Source: Pseudomonas sp. Irchel 3A7 (GTDB lineage Bacteria; Pseudomonadota; Gammaproteobacteria; Pseudomonadales; Pseudomonadaceae). From it: a DNA stretch of 64,000 bases. Below are positions 40,970 through 49,786 of the stretch, in pieces (the stretch's first letter is position 1; every line of letters starts with the position of its first letter). A program made the position numbers and the translations under genes. The notes beneath the pieces were generated by a model. It saw only the letters and a list, made by a program, of their open reading frames with translations, was not told the origin of the DNA and ran no database searches. The stretch spans positions 85,740 to 149,739 of the forward strand of contig NZ_FYED01000021.1 of the NCBI RefSeq assembly GCF_900187565.1, written 5' to 3'.

Positions 40970-41920
40970 ATGACCGTTCGACCGACCCACACCCTTTGTC
41001 CTCATACCCCGGTACCGGCCTTGCCGTCGCAGGGGGTGATCGGCGTCATTGCGCCGGCCGGTCCTGCACCGTTGGACACCGATAAAGCCGTGCAATGGAT
41101 GCGCGCCCGAGGCTATTCGCTGAAGATTTTTCCCGGTGTCTACGCGAAGGATGGCTATCTGGCCGGCAGTGACGAGGTGCGGCTCAACGACCTGCATACC
41201 GCGTTCGCCGACCCCGAGGTCGATGCCATCATTTGCCTGCGCGGTGGCTACGGTACGCCGAGGTTGCTTGATCGCATCGATTTTGAACTGTTGCGCAACA
41301 ACGCCAAGCCGTTCATCGGTTACAGCGACATCACCGCACTGCATCTGGCGATCAGTCGTTATGCGGGCTTCGTGACCTTCCATGGCCCGCTGCTCAATGC
41401 GGATCTTCTGGGTGACAAGCAAAAGCCCACCGAACCTTCGTTTTTCAACATGCTGCGCGGGCAAGTGAAGGCGGGCAGCGTATTGGCGCACCCCGTGGCC
41501 TATCCGTTGACCACGATCGAGCCAGGCATCGCCCACGGGCGCTTGCTGGGGGGCAATCTGTCGATAATCGCCGCGACCATGGGTACGCCTTATGAGATCG
41601 ATGCCGAGGGAGTCATCCTGTTCATCGAGGACATCAACGAGCCGCTGTATCGCGTCGACAGGCTGCTGACCCACCTGCGACTGGCTGGAACCCTGGGCAA
41701 GCTGCGTGGGGTGCTGGTGGGGGATGTGGCGGGGGTCGAGGTGCCTGCGCTGGAGCGCCTGCTCAAGCAGACATTCGAGCCGTTGCGGATTCCGGTGTTG
41801 TCCGGGTGGCGCAGCGGGCATTGCGATCCGAACCTGACACTGCCCATGGGGGCGCTGGTCAGGCTGGATGCGGGGTGCAAGGAGTTGGCGTTGGAGCAGG
41901 ATGTAGTGATCAAGCGATAG
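40970..41920 (+). CDS. ldcA: LD-carboxypeptidase (S66 family)
   Basis: Cytosolic enzyme of peptidoglycan recycling that removes D-Ala from the tetrapeptide, giving the tripeptide used by Mpl (also in this window). The 316 residues contain the nucleophile serine in FIGYSDITALHLAISR, the glutamate in LFIEDINEPLYRVDRLL and the histidine in SGHCDPNLTLPMGA, the S66 Ser-Glu-His set. IGVIAPAGP and CLRGGYGTPRLLD are conserved as well. The ATG at 40970 has AGGGAG upstream. It stands after the lipA terminator, so it needs its own promoter. Confidence 0.94.
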   Translation: MTVRPTHTLCPHTPVPALPSQGVIGVIAPAGPAPLDTDKAVQWMRARGYSLKIFPGVYAKDGYLAGSDEVRLNDLHTAFADPEVDAIICLRGGYGTPRLLDRIDFELLRNNAKPFIGYSDITALHLAISRYAGFVTFHGPLLNADLLGDKQKPTEPSFFNMLRGQVKAGSVLAHPVAYPLTTIEPGIAHGRLLGGNLSIIAATMGTPYEIDAEGVILFIEDINEPLYRVDRLLTHLRLAGTLGKLRGVLVGDVAGVEVPALERLLKQTFEPLRIPVLSGWRSGHCDPNLTLPMGALVRLDAGCKELALEQDVVIKR

Positions 41921-41944
41921 ATCGTAGGCGCCTGATAGTCAGTC

Positions 41945-42008
41945 TTCGCGAGCAGGCTCGCTTCCACAGGTATCGCGTGAGCCCTGTGGGGGCGAGCCTG
42001 CTCGCGAA
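41945..42008. repeat. REP pair, family 1, reversed order
   Basis: A reverse-oriented REP (TTCGCGAGCAGGCTCGCTTC...) comes first and a forward one ends at 42008. The pair therefore points inward with the opposite ends to the other REPINs. It lies between convergent ldcA and the transglycosylase gene. Confidence 0.75.
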
Positions 42009-42013
42009 TGCTT

Positions 42014-43336
42014 TTAGCGGTTTCGAAGGCCTTCGAGCAACTTGTGCGTCGGATAACCATCCGCCGGCCAGCCAAACGACTGCTGCGCGCTGCGGATCGC
42101 CTTGCGGGTATTGGCGCCGATAATCCCGTCCGCGGCGCCCGCGTCGTAATTTTGGGCGCTCAGCAGATTTTGCAGCTCGATCCGCTCGGTGCGGCTGAGC
42201 GGTAAATCATCCTTGGGCCACATGCCGCTGATCAGGCCCGCGCCATGGAAACGTTCGGACAACAGGCCCACCGCCAGTGCGTAGGACGACGAGTTGTTGT
42301 ACTTGAGGATCGCCCGGAAGTTATCGAGCACCAGGAATGCCGGGCCGCGATAACCGGCCGGCAGCAGCAATGCCGCGGACAAGTGCTCGGAACCTGCTGG
42401 AACCTGGCCGCCATTGGGCAGCGTGACACCCAGTTGCCGCCATTCGGCGACAGTCTTGCGAATGGCGCCATCGGCCAGCACATAGTTGAAACCGCCCGGC
42501 AATTGCACTTCAAAGCCCCACGGCTGGCCTTTCTGCCAGCCGGAGCTTTGCAGGTAGTGCGCAGTCGAGGCCAGGGCATCGGTGGAGCTGCCCCAGATAT
42601 CGCGACGGCCATCGCCGTCGAAGTCCACGGCGTGGGTGTTGTAGGTGGTCGGGATGAACTGGGTCTGGCCCATGGCGCCTGCCCAGGAACCGAGCATTTT
42701 CTCGGGTTCGATATCACCCTGTTGCAGAATCTGCAGTGCGGCGATCAATTGCGCGTGGGCGAAACCCGGGCGCCGGCCTTCGTAGGCCAGGGTGGCCAGC
42801 GAGTTGATCACTGACTTGCTGCCCTGGAACTGGCCGAAATTACTTTCCATGCCCCATACGGCGACGAGGGCCTCACGGTCAACGCCGTAGCGCTGTTCGA
42901 TGCTTTGCAGGATGGCGGCGTTCTCGCTGACCAGCGCCTGACCTCTGCGTACTCGCAGCGGCGACAGGGCGCCGTCGAGGTATTCCCACACCGGTCGGGT
43001 GAATTCCGGTTGGCTGCGGTCGGCACGAATCACGCTGGGGTCGACGCTGACATTGGCGAAGGCTCGATCAAACAGATCGGCACGGATACCGGCGGCCAAG
43101 GCGTCCCTGCGGAAACCGGCCTGCCATTCGGCGAAGGTCTGGGTCGGCTGGATGTCGAGGTTTTCACCGCTTGGCACCACAGGTGCCATGATCGCCGGGG
43201 CAGTGGCGACAGGAAGTGTCTGAAGCGGCTGTGCGTCGGCGGCGGTCGGTTTTTCCGCACAGGCGACGAGCAAAATGAGGCTGGAGGCAGCAATCAATTG
43301 GCGCAGGTGCCAACGACGGGAAAGACAAAGGGGCAT
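42014..43336 (-). CDS. Membrane-bound lytic murein transglycosylase with PG-binding domain (SltB3 type)
   Basis: A 440-residue lipoprotein: lipobox LILLVAC follows a short basic N-terminus. The family 3 lytic transglycosylase domain has its catalytic glutamate in AVWGMESNFGQFQG, with GSWAGAMGQTQFIPTTYNTHAVDFDGDGRRDIWGSSTDALAS as the second signature. The C-terminal 60 residues are a PG_binding_1 domain (LQNLLSAQNYDAGAADGIIGANTRKAIRSAQ). P. aeruginosa SltB3 has this layout and, as far as I recall, the same position near holA and leuS. The ATG at 43336 gives the lipoprotein signal; the ORF runs 14 codons further upstream. Confidence 0.92.
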   Translation of the reverse strand: MPLCLSRRWHLRQLIAASSLILLVACAEKPTAADAQPLQTLPVATAPAIMAPVVPSGENLDIQPTQTFAEWQAGFRRDALAAGIRADLFDRAFANVSVDPSVIRADRSQPEFTRPVWEYLDGALSPLRVRRGQALVSENAAILQSIEQRYGVDREALVAVWGMESNFGQFQGSKSVINSLATLAYEGRRPGFAHAQLIAALQILQQGDIEPEKMLGSWAGAMGQTQFIPTTYNTHAVDFDGDGRRDIWGSSTDALASTAHYLQSSGWQKGQPWGFEVQLPGGFNYVLADGAIRKTVAEWRQLGVTLPNGGQVPAGSEHLSAALLLPAGYRGPAFLVLDNFRAILKYNNSSSYALAVGLLSERFHGAGLISGMWPKDDLPLSRTERIELQNLLSAQNYDAGAADGIIGANTRKAIRSAQQSFGWPADGYPTHKLLEGLRNR

Positions 43337-43398
43337 GCACGGGTCCAGGGAAAACGGATCAGGTGCAGACCTTAACATGTTGAGCGGATGCTTGCCTT

Positions 43399-43563
43399 TC
43401 AGGCCGCCAGAAAGTAAGAAGCCTCCCAGCTATTAGACTGGAAGGCTTCGCGGCGGTAGCTGCCTTTGCCCTTGCCGGCTCGTTCCTGACGGCTGCGGAA
43501 CAGAGGCTGGGCGATAATGGATTTGGCCTTGTTGGGGCCATGCCTGGATGGCTTTTTGCTCAT
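43399..43563 (-). CDS. arfA: Alternative ribosome-rescue factor ArfA
   Basis: A 54-residue basic protein that rescues ribosomes stalled on non-stop messages by recruiting RF2, as backup to tmRNA. The family core is visible: IIAQPLFRSRQERAGKGKGSYRREAF then SNSWEAS, matching E. coli ArfA PLFRQR...KGKGSY...NWEAS. The start is ATG at 43563 (MSKKPSRHG); the longer frame upstream is discarded. The last codons form a strong stem-loop (43418-43449), the kind that makes the arfA message truncated and tmRNA-controlled in other bacteria. Too short to be noticed easily. Confidence 0.9.
   Translation of the reverse strand: MSKKPSRHGPNKAKSIIAQPLFRSRQERAGKGKGSYRREAFQSNSWEASYFLAA
43418..43449 (-). promoter_or_regulatory. 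Hairpin inside the arfA coding region
   Basis: GAAGCCTCCCAG and CTGGAAGGCTTC pair over 12 positions with one mismatch around an 8-base loop. It covers codons for EAFQSNSWEAS, about 17 bases before the stop. On the minus strand TTACTTTCTGG follows. Expected to cause RNase cleavage or termination before the stop codon. Confidence 0.8.
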
Positions 43564-43634
43564 GATGGGCTCTCGCAAGTGAGTGGATTGTGCGGGGCAA
43601 ATCATCGTCTCAAGTGAGGCTTCTGTCTAGTCCC

Positions 43635-43766
43635 TGTGGCGAAGGAGCTTGCTCCCGCTCGGCTGCGCAGCAGTCGCAAATGGGCAAACGAGGCTTTTCT
43701 GAAGAAGCGCGATGTGTGGACTGGGGTCGCTTCGCAACCCAGCGGGAGCAAGCTCCCTCGCCACAA
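43635..43766. repeat. REP pair (REPIN), family 2
   Basis: TGTGGCGAAGGAGCTTGCTC... (one change from the family) faces GAGCAAGCTCCCTCGCCACA. It lies between arfA and the end of holA. Confidence 0.85.
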
Positions 43767-43772
43767 AAAGCC

Positions 43773-44810
43773 TTACTCGGCAGGCAACGACAACCGTTGG
43801 CCGGCCATCAACAACGTCAACCGACTCAAGCTCATCCACGGCGACCCTGCCGCCTGGCCTTTGATCTGCGCGTCTATGCGCTGTGCTTCGAGTAGCAGCT
43901 GTGCCCAGCGTTGCGCCGAATAGCGCTGCAGGGCTTTGCTCATCAGCGGTTTGCGCTTGTCCCAGACGGGCGGCCGGGCCTGGCTGAAGGCTTTGTCCAG
44001 CGGTGTGCCCTGACTGTATTGCAGGGAAATATTGGCCAGCAAGCGCAGCTCCCGGGCCAGGGCCCAGAGAATCACCGGGGGTTCGACACCTTCACCCCGC
44101 AACCCTTCAAGCATGCGCAGGGCATGGGCGGCTTCACCGTTGAGAATCGCATCGGTCAGCCCGAAGACATCGAAGCGCGCACTGTCGGCCACCGCAGCCT
44201 GCACGGTTTCGATGGTGATTTGACCCTCTTCGGCCATCAGCTTGAGCTTTTCGATTTCCTGGGCGGCGGCCAGCAGGTTGCCCTCGACCCTTGCAGCGAT
44301 CAGCTCGACGGCGTCCTGGGTGGCCGAGAGTCCGGCCTGGGACAAGCGCTGACGGATCCAGCTCGGCAACTGGCTGACGTCCACCGGCCAGATCTGCACG
44401 AACTGGGTCTGCTGTCCCTCGACCAGCGCCTTGCCCCACTTGGTCTTCTGCGCGCTGCCATCGAGCTTCGGCAGGCTGATCAGGAGCACCGTGTCTTCGG
44501 CCGGTCGCGAACAGTACTCGATGAGCGCGGCGGCGCCTTTGTCACCGGGTTTGCCGGAGGGCAGACGCAGCTCCAGCAGACGCTTCTCGGCGAACAACGA
44601 CATGCTGGCCCCGGCCTGCAGCAACGTGCCCCAGTCGAAACTGGCGTCGGCGGCAAAGACCTGGCGTTCGTCGAAACCCTGCTGGCGGGCAGCGGCGCGG
44701 ATGGCGTCGGCGGCTTCCTGACACAGCAAGGGATCATCGCCACTGATGACGTAGACCGGCGCGAGGGCACCTTGCAGGTGTTTGGCGAGTTGGGCGGGGG
44801 CGAGTTTCAT
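43773..44810 (-). CDS. holA: DNA polymerase III delta subunit
   Basis: Clamp-loader subunit that opens the beta sliding clamp. The 345-residue protein begins MKLAPAQLAKHLQGALAPVYVISGDDPLLCQEAADAIRAAA, the typical delta N-terminus with the short AAA+-like fold but no functional Walker motifs. LISLPKLDGSAQKTKWGKAL and EGNLLAAAQEIEKLKLM follow, and RPPVWDKRKPLMSKALQRYS marks the C-terminal collar. It lies downstream of leuS and lptE, the order kept in most gammaproteobacteria, with gaps of 39 and 88 bases. Confidence 0.96.
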   Translation of the reverse strand: MKLAPAQLAKHLQGALAPVYVISGDDPLLCQEAADAIRAAARQQGFDERQVFAADASFDWGTLLQAGASMSLFAEKRLLELRLPSGKPGDKGAAALIEYCSRPAEDTVLLISLPKLDGSAQKTKWGKALVEGQQTQFVQIWPVDVSQLPSWIRQRLSQAGLSATQDAVELIAARVEGNLLAAAQEIEKLKLMAEEGQITIETVQAAVADSARFDVFGLTDAILNGEAAHALRMLEGLRGEGVEPPVILWALARELRLLANISLQYSQGTPLDKAFSQARPPVWDKRKPLMSKALQRYSAQRWAQLLLEAQRIDAQIKGQAAGSPWMSLSRLTLLMAGQRLSLPAE

Positions 44811-44849
44811 AAGAGAGGGCGAACGGGGCGCCTGAACGCCCCGTAAGTC

Positions 44850-45455
44850 TTACTGCTGCGGCAGTTCGATAGGCGACTGACGCGGCGTTTGCGCTTCAGC
44901 CTTCTGCGCCGCTTCCAGTGCCGCGGCTTCTGCCTTGGCTTTTGCTTCGGCGGTCTGTTGCAGCTGTTCCAGCTGAGTGGGCGTGATCTGCTGCAGGCGC
45001 AGCATCATGCGTTGCACCAGTTCGCGACGCATGTCCTTGCGCGCATCGTTGGCTTCCTGGTCCGAACCCACCAGGTTGTTGCCGTCGTGGATGAAGACTT
45101 TCTGCACTTCCAGCTTGTCAGCCATCAGAGACAGGTTGCCTTGGCTGAGGATGTTGTAGCTGAGTACGGTGCTCAGTTGGTATTCGCCGGTACGACCTGC
45201 ACCTGCATAGCTGAGAATGCGCTGGGTTTCCTGCTCATCCGTTAGCACAAGCTTGAACGGTGCGCCGGTGTAGACCTTGACGCCGCTGCTATCGAGCACC
45301 TGGCGCAGTTGCGTCACGGTTTCGCCATAGGAGTTACGGGCGCTGAGGTCCAGTTCCTTGATCGCCAGTTCGGTGGTGCCGGTGCCGCGCAGCTGGAAAC
45401 CGCAGGCGCTCAACAGGACCGCAAGGCCCATCACCAGCAAGTTGCGTTTGATCAT
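44850..45455 (-). CDS. lptE: LPS-assembly lipoprotein LptE
   Basis: Outer-membrane lipoprotein that plugs the LptD barrel and helps to insert lipopolysaccharide. The 201 residues open with MIKRNLLVMGLAVLLSACGFQLRGTG: lipobox LLSAC and the typical GFQLRG start of mature LptE. A core of beta strands and helices ends in a charged, glutamine/alanine-rich tail (LEQLQQTAEAKAKAEAAALEAAQKAEA, in part) that is likely disordered or helical. The ATG at 45455 is used; the frame extends 12 codons upstream. Linked to leuS and holA. Confidence 0.96.
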   Translation of the reverse strand: MIKRNLLVMGLAVLLSACGFQLRGTGTTELAIKELDLSARNSYGETVTQLRQVLDSSGVKVYTGAPFKLVLTDEQETQRILSYAGAGRTGEYQLSTVLSYNILSQGNLSLMADKLEVQKVFIHDGNNLVGSDQEANDARKDMRRELVQRMMLRLQQITPTQLEQLQQTAEAKAKAEAAALEAAQKAEAQTPRQSPIELPQQ

Positions 45456-45543
45456 TGTGTTGCTCCCCTTGAAACCATGTGGGCCGGTCAAGCGACCCGA
45501 AAGGTTTTACTCGGCGCCAGGCTTGGCCTGGCGCCTGATCCAA

Positions 45544-48150
45544 TTAGCTGGCGACGATGTTGACCAGTTTCCCGGGCACCACGATCACTTTGCGAATGGT
45601 CAGACCGTCGACAAAGCGCAGCACGTTTTCGTTGGCGCGTGCGGCGGCCTCGACTTCTTCGCGGCTGGCGCTGGCCGGCATTTCGATGTGACCACGCAGT
45701 TTGCCGTTGACCTGAATCACCAGCTGCAGGCTGTCCTGCACCAGCGCGCTTTCGTCCAGTACCGGCCAGCCGGCGTCGATCACCGGGTCGGCGTGACCCA
45801 GGCGATGCCACAGCTCATGGCAGATGTGCGGGGTGATCGGGGCCAGCAGCAGCGTCACGGTTTCCAGACCTTCCTGAACCAGTGCGCGATCCTGTTCGGT
45901 GCCTTGCGGGGCTTTTTCCAGCACGTTCATCAGCGTCATCACCTGGGCGATGGCGGTGTTGAATTTGTGGTTCTGGCCGACGTCATGGCTGGCCTGCTTG
46001 ATGGCCTGGTGGATCGAACGGCGAATGGCTTTTTGCTCGTCGTTCAGGCCGGCGACGTCCAGTTTGCCCGGCAGGCCCTGGGTAACGTGCGCTTGAGCCA
46101 GGCGCCAGACGCGCTTGAGGAAGCGGTGCGAACCTTCCACGCCGGAGTCGGACCATTCAGCGCTCATGTCAGGTGGCGAGGCGAACATCATGAACAGGCG
46201 GCAGGTGTCTGCGCCGAACTGGTCGATCATCGACTGTGGGTCGACGCCGTTGTTCTTCGACTTGGCCATCTTCTCGGTGCCACCGATTTCCACCGGCAGG
46301 CCGTCTGCGATCAGCTTGGCGCTGATGACCTTGGCCTTGCTGTCGCGTTCGAGTTCGACGTCAGCCGGGTTGAACCAGGTGTAGGCACCATTGGCTTCGC
46401 GACGATAGTAGGTCTCGGCGATCACCATGCCCTGGGTCAGCAGGTTCTTGAACGGCTCGTTGGAACTCACCAGGCCTTCGTCGCGCATCAGCTTGTGGAA
46501 GAAGCGTGCGTAGAGCAGGTGAAGAATCGCGTGTTCGATACCGCCGATGTACTGATCCACCGGCAACCAGTGGTCAGCCGCCGATTTCTCAACCAGGCCA
46601 CCTTCAAAGTGCGGCGAGGCGTAGCGAGCGTAGTACCACGAGGACTCGACAAAGGTGTCCATGGTGTCGGTTTCACGCTTGGCAGGCTGGCCGCATTTCG
46701 GGCAGCTGCATTCGTAGAACTCGGGCATGCGTGCCAGTGGCGACCCGGCGCCGTCGGGTACGACGTCTTCCGGCAGCACGACCGGCAGTTGATCTTCCGG
46801 TACCGGCACATCACCGCAGCTATTGCAGTGGATGATCGGGATCGGGCAACCCCAGTAGCGCTGACGGCTGATACCCCAGTCGCGCAGACGGAACTGGGTG
46901 CGCGAGGCACCGAGGTTTTTCTTGATCAGCGCCACTTCGATGGCGTCGAAGGCGCCGACGAAATCGAGGCCGTCGAACTCGCCGGAATTGATCAGCGTGC
47001 CGTGCTCGCCGTAGGCGTCCTGCCATGGGGCCGGGTTGGTGTCGCCCGAGCTGGTGCGCACCACGGATTTGACCGGCAGGTTGTACTTGTGGGCGAACTC
47101 GAAATCACGTTCGTCGTGAGCCGGAACCGCCATCACCGCTCCATCGCCGTAGTGCATCAGCACGTAGTTGGCGACCCATACCGGCAGTTTTTCGCCGGTC
47201 AGCGGGTGCTCGACGAACAAGCCGGTCGGCAGGCCTTTTTTCTCCTGGGTGGCGACGTCGGCTTCTGCGACGCTGCCGCCCTTGCATTCGGCGATGAACG
47301 CTTGCAGGTCAGGATTGTTCTGCGCGGCCAGGGTGGCCAGGTGGTGTTCGGCGGCCACGGCGACGTAAGTCGCTCCCATCAGGGTGTCCGGGCGGGTGGT
47401 GAAGACTTTCAGCGCGCCGGTTTCGCCGATGGAGTCGACGTTGTACGGGAACTGCACTTCCATGCCGCGGGATTTGCCGATCCAGTTGCGCTGCATGGTC
47501 TTGACCTGTTCAGGCCAGCCAGTCAGTTCATCGAGGCTCTCCAGCAGCTCATCCGCGTAGGCGGTGATCTTGAAGTAGTACATCGGGATTTCGCGCTTTT
47601 CGATCAGCGCGCCGGAACGCCAGCCGCGACCGTCGATCACCTGTTCGTTGGCCAGAACGGTCTGGTCCACCGGGTCCCAGTTCACGGTGCCGCTTTTTTT
47701 GTAAATCACGCCTTTTTCGAACAGGCGGGTGAACAGCCATTGTTCCCAGCGGTAGTAGTCCGGCTTGCAGGTGGTCACTTCGCGCGACCAGTCCACCGCC
47801 AGGCCCAGGCTGCGCAGCTGGCTTTTCATGTAGGCGATGTTTTCGTAGGTCCATTTGGCGGGCGCTACGTTGTTCTTCATCGCGGCGTTTTCCGCCGGCA
47901 TGCCGAAGGCGTCCCAGCCCATGGGTTGCAGGACGTTCTTGCCTTGCATGCGCTGATAGCGGGAGATCACGTCGCCGATGGTGTAGTTGCGCACGTGCCC
48001 CATGTGTAGCTTGCCGCTGGGGTAAGGGAACATCGACAGGCAGTAGTAGGTCTCCTTGCCTGGCTGTTCACTGACTTCAAAGGACTTTCGCTCGTCCCAG
48101 AACGACTGGGCGGCGGCTTCGATTTCACGGGGCTGATATTGTTCGTGCAT
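45544..48150 (-). CDS. leuS: Leucyl-tRNA synthetase
   Basis: Class I aminoacyl-tRNA synthetase charging tRNA-Leu, with a CP1 editing domain. The 868 residues show the HIGH-type motif FPYPSGKLHMGHVRNY near residue 48 and the KMSKS-type KMAKSKNNGVDPQ near 620. A zinc-like cysteine cluster is present (CSCPKCGQ region), along with the editing-domain words TRPDTLMGATYVAVAAEH and GTGAVMAVPAHD-like GDGAVMAVPAHDERD. The ATG at 48150 gives the family N-terminus MHEQYQPREIE; 23 further upstream codons are rejected. First gene of leuS-lptE-holA. Confidence 0.98.
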   Translation of the reverse strand: MHEQYQPREIEAAAQSFWDERKSFEVSEQPGKETYYCLSMFPYPSGKLHMGHVRNYTIGDVISRYQRMQGKNVLQPMGWDAFGMPAENAAMKNNVAPAKWTYENIAYMKSQLRSLGLAVDWSREVTTCKPDYYRWEQWLFTRLFEKGVIYKKSGTVNWDPVDQTVLANEQVIDGRGWRSGALIEKREIPMYYFKITAYADELLESLDELTGWPEQVKTMQRNWIGKSRGMEVQFPYNVDSIGETGALKVFTTRPDTLMGATYVAVAAEHHLATLAAQNNPDLQAFIAECKGGSVAEADVATQEKKGLPTGLFVEHPLTGEKLPVWVANYVLMHYGDGAVMAVPAHDERDFEFAHKYNLPVKSVVRTSSGDTNPAPWQDAYGEHGTLINSGEFDGLDFVGAFDAIEVALIKKNLGASRTQFRLRDWGISRQRYWGCPIPIIHCNSCGDVPVPEDQLPVVLPEDVVPDGAGSPLARMPEFYECSCPKCGQPAKRETDTMDTFVESSWYYARYASPHFEGGLVEKSAADHWLPVDQYIGGIEHAILHLLYARFFHKLMRDEGLVSSNEPFKNLLTQGMVIAETYYRREANGAYTWFNPADVELERDSKAKVISAKLIADGLPVEIGGTEKMAKSKNNGVDPQSMIDQFGADTCRLFMMFASPPDMSAEWSDSGVEGSHRFLKRVWRLAQAHVTQGLPGKLDVAGLNDEQKAIRRSIHQAIKQASHDVGQNHKFNTAIAQVMTLMNVLEKAPQGTEQDRALVQEGLETVTLLLAPITPHICHELWHRLGHADPVIDAGWPVLDESALVQDSLQLVIQVNGKLRGHIEMPASASREEVEAAARANENVLRFVDGLTIRKVIVVPGKLVNIVAS

Positions 48151-48430
48151 GGCTACTTTTGAACTGAATAGGGGTGGCCTAATCCTCTTCAATGCAACGC
48201 TGGACGATGAATGCGCCAATTCGGCGTTTCGGTGCCCAGGCGAGCTGGAAGTGGAGTTACAGGAAGCGCCGTAGCATACATGACCGCACTCGACCGAGGG
48301 AAACCCTGATTACTGCCGCGCGTCTCGTGAAAACGGCTGCGAGGGCCGTTGGTCGCGGCGCTCAGCCGGTTTGTGCATGGAAGCTAAGCTCTAACTGGGG
48401 AGTAGGTCTTATCTTCCAATGAGGTGAGGG

Positions 48431-48751
48431 ATGGTTGAGTCACAGCAAAAAGCTACAAAACCGGAGCTGTACGAAAGACTGATCGATCGTCTGGGCATGG
48501 CCCTGGAGGCGGCAAAAACCGCTGGTCGGCTGCGCGACGAACGCCCACTGGAACTGGAGTTGCGCGGCTTGAGCCCCGCAGAATTTGCCCTGGTCAAGGC
48601 GTATCTGGATCGTAGTGAACGTGAGACACACGGATGCTTGTCCGAGGCAGTCAAGCAACTTGACGCACCACGTTCGGCCAAGATCATCTGGCTCAAGGAT
48701 AAAGTACCTGGCAGAGACGCGGTAAAGGTCCGGTCACTGCGGTGCAAATAG
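48431..48751 (+). CDS. Small protein of unknown function
   Basis: I do not recognise this 106-residue protein. It begins MVESQQKATKPELYERLIDRLG and is mainly helical and charged in its first two-thirds (LEAAKTAGRLRDERPLELELRGLSPAEFALVKAYLD). A basic tail ends KIIWLKDKVPGRDAVKVRSLRCK. There is no signal peptide or membrane segment. A GAGGTGAGG ribosome site precedes the ATG, and codon use is like the neighbours, so it is probably a real gene. It sits between divergent leuS and the YdcF-like gene. Confidence 0.7.
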   Translation: MVESQQKATKPELYERLIDRLGMALEAAKTAGRLRDERPLELELRGLSPAEFALVKAYLDRSERETHGCLSEAVKQLDAPRSAKIIWLKDKVPGRDAVKVRSLRCK

Positions 48752-48857
48752 GGCAACAGAGCCATGCTCCATGATTTTCTGAAGCATAGTCCTTCCGTAT
48801 TTATTGTCGCATCGCGTCAACCCACTTAGGCTTCGAGCATCTTCATGGAGATGCTCG

Positions 48858-49619
48858 ATGCCTTTTCGTTATTTTGTGAAACAACTTCTCTTGCCCCCCG
48901 GCATCCTGTTGCTGCTGCTTTTGCTTGCCTGGTGCTTGCGTCGCTCAAGACCGCGGCTCGCCGGTGTGTGCTTTGCCCTGGGGCTAGGTGGCTTCTGGTT
49001 GATGAGCCTGCCGATTGTCGTGCAGTGGAGCGCCGAAATGCTGGAGCGTGAGCCCCCGCTGGCGTTCGAGGCGTGGGCGACACTGAGTCAGCACGCCGAT
49101 GCGATCGTAATTCTGGGCTCGGGGCGCGAGCGGGGCGATCCAGCGTGGGGAGACGATCAGCCGACCGGTGTTGGTCTTGAGCGCCAACGCTATGCGGCGC
49201 GTCTGGCCAAGGCCTCGGGTTTGCCGATTCTGACCAGTGGCGGCCTGCATTACGGCACGCCACCGACCGAAGCCCGATTGATGGCTGATTCATTGCGCGA
49301 TGACTTTGGCGTGCCTGTTCGCTGGCAGGAAGGGCGTAGCCGTACGACCTGGGAGAACGCGCAGTTCAGCGCACAGGTGCTGTTGCCCGAAGGAATCAAG
49401 CGAGTGGTGCTTGTGACTCAGGCCTGGCATATGCCGCGAGCGGTCTGGAGTTTCCAGAAGGCCGGGTTTGAGGTGGTGCCGGCGCCAATGGGCTTTTTAG
49501 GTGTGGATAACGCTCGGCCGTTTGGTGGCTGGTTGCCGGAGTTCAAGTCGATCTGGCAAAGCGGGCAATTGATGAATGAGGCGGTGGGGCAGGTCGGGTA
49601 TTCGCTGTTTTATCGCTGA
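48858..49619 (+). CDS. YdcF family membrane protein (DUF218)
   Basis: A 253-residue protein with an N-terminal membrane region (two hydrophobic stretches: LLLPPGILLLLLLLAWCL and FALGLGGFWLMSLPIVV) and a DUF218 domain. That domain shows ADAIVILGSGRERGDPAWGD, ERQRYAARLAKASGLPILTSGG, GRSRTTWENAQFSAQVL and VLVTQAWHMPRAVWSFQKAG. E. coli YdcF and ElyC/SanA relatives act in envelope integrity or lipid-carrier metabolism; the exact job is open. The ATG at 48858 has GGAG upstream. It is the forward gene before a REP pair convergent with lnt. Confidence 0.9.
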   Translation: MPFRYFVKQLLLPPGILLLLLLLAWCLRRSRPRLAGVCFALGLGGFWLMSLPIVVQWSAEMLEREPPLAFEAWATLSQHADAIVILGSGRERGDPAWGDDQPTGVGLERQRYAARLAKASGLPILTSGGLHYGTPPTEARLMADSLRDDFGVPVRWQEGRSRTTWENAQFSAQVLLPEGIKRVVLVTQAWHMPRAVWSFQKAGFEVVPAPMGFLGVDNARPFGGWLPEFKSIWQSGQLMNEAVGQVGYSLFYR

Positions 49620-49642
49620 AGTGAGGAGATAGCGCTAAACCA

Positions 49643-49775
49643 TGTGGCGAGGGAGCTTGCTCCCGTTCGGTCGCGCAGCGACCGTAAACCTGCAGAGGAC
49701 CTTTTTCTGGGCGTACCACATACGCCGCTTTCAGGGCTGCTTCGCAGCCCAGCGGGAGCAAGCTCCCTCGCCACA
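49643..49775. repeat. REP pair (REPIN), family 2
   Basis: TGTGGCGAGGGAGCTTGCTC... faces its reverse complement. The inner segments are also complementary (GGTCGCGCAGCGACC and GGGCTGCTTCGCAGCCC are each self-pairing). It lies between convergent ydcF-like and lnt genes. Confidence 0.85.
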
Positions 49776-49786
49776 ATTACTGTTCT

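Noticed and set aside
45358..48009. 883-codon forward open frame opposite leuS
   Set aside because: It is antisense to leuS, whose protein is complete and conserved. The frame stays open because of GC-rich third positions; the composition (many Q, H, V, G, D runs) is typical of such shadows.
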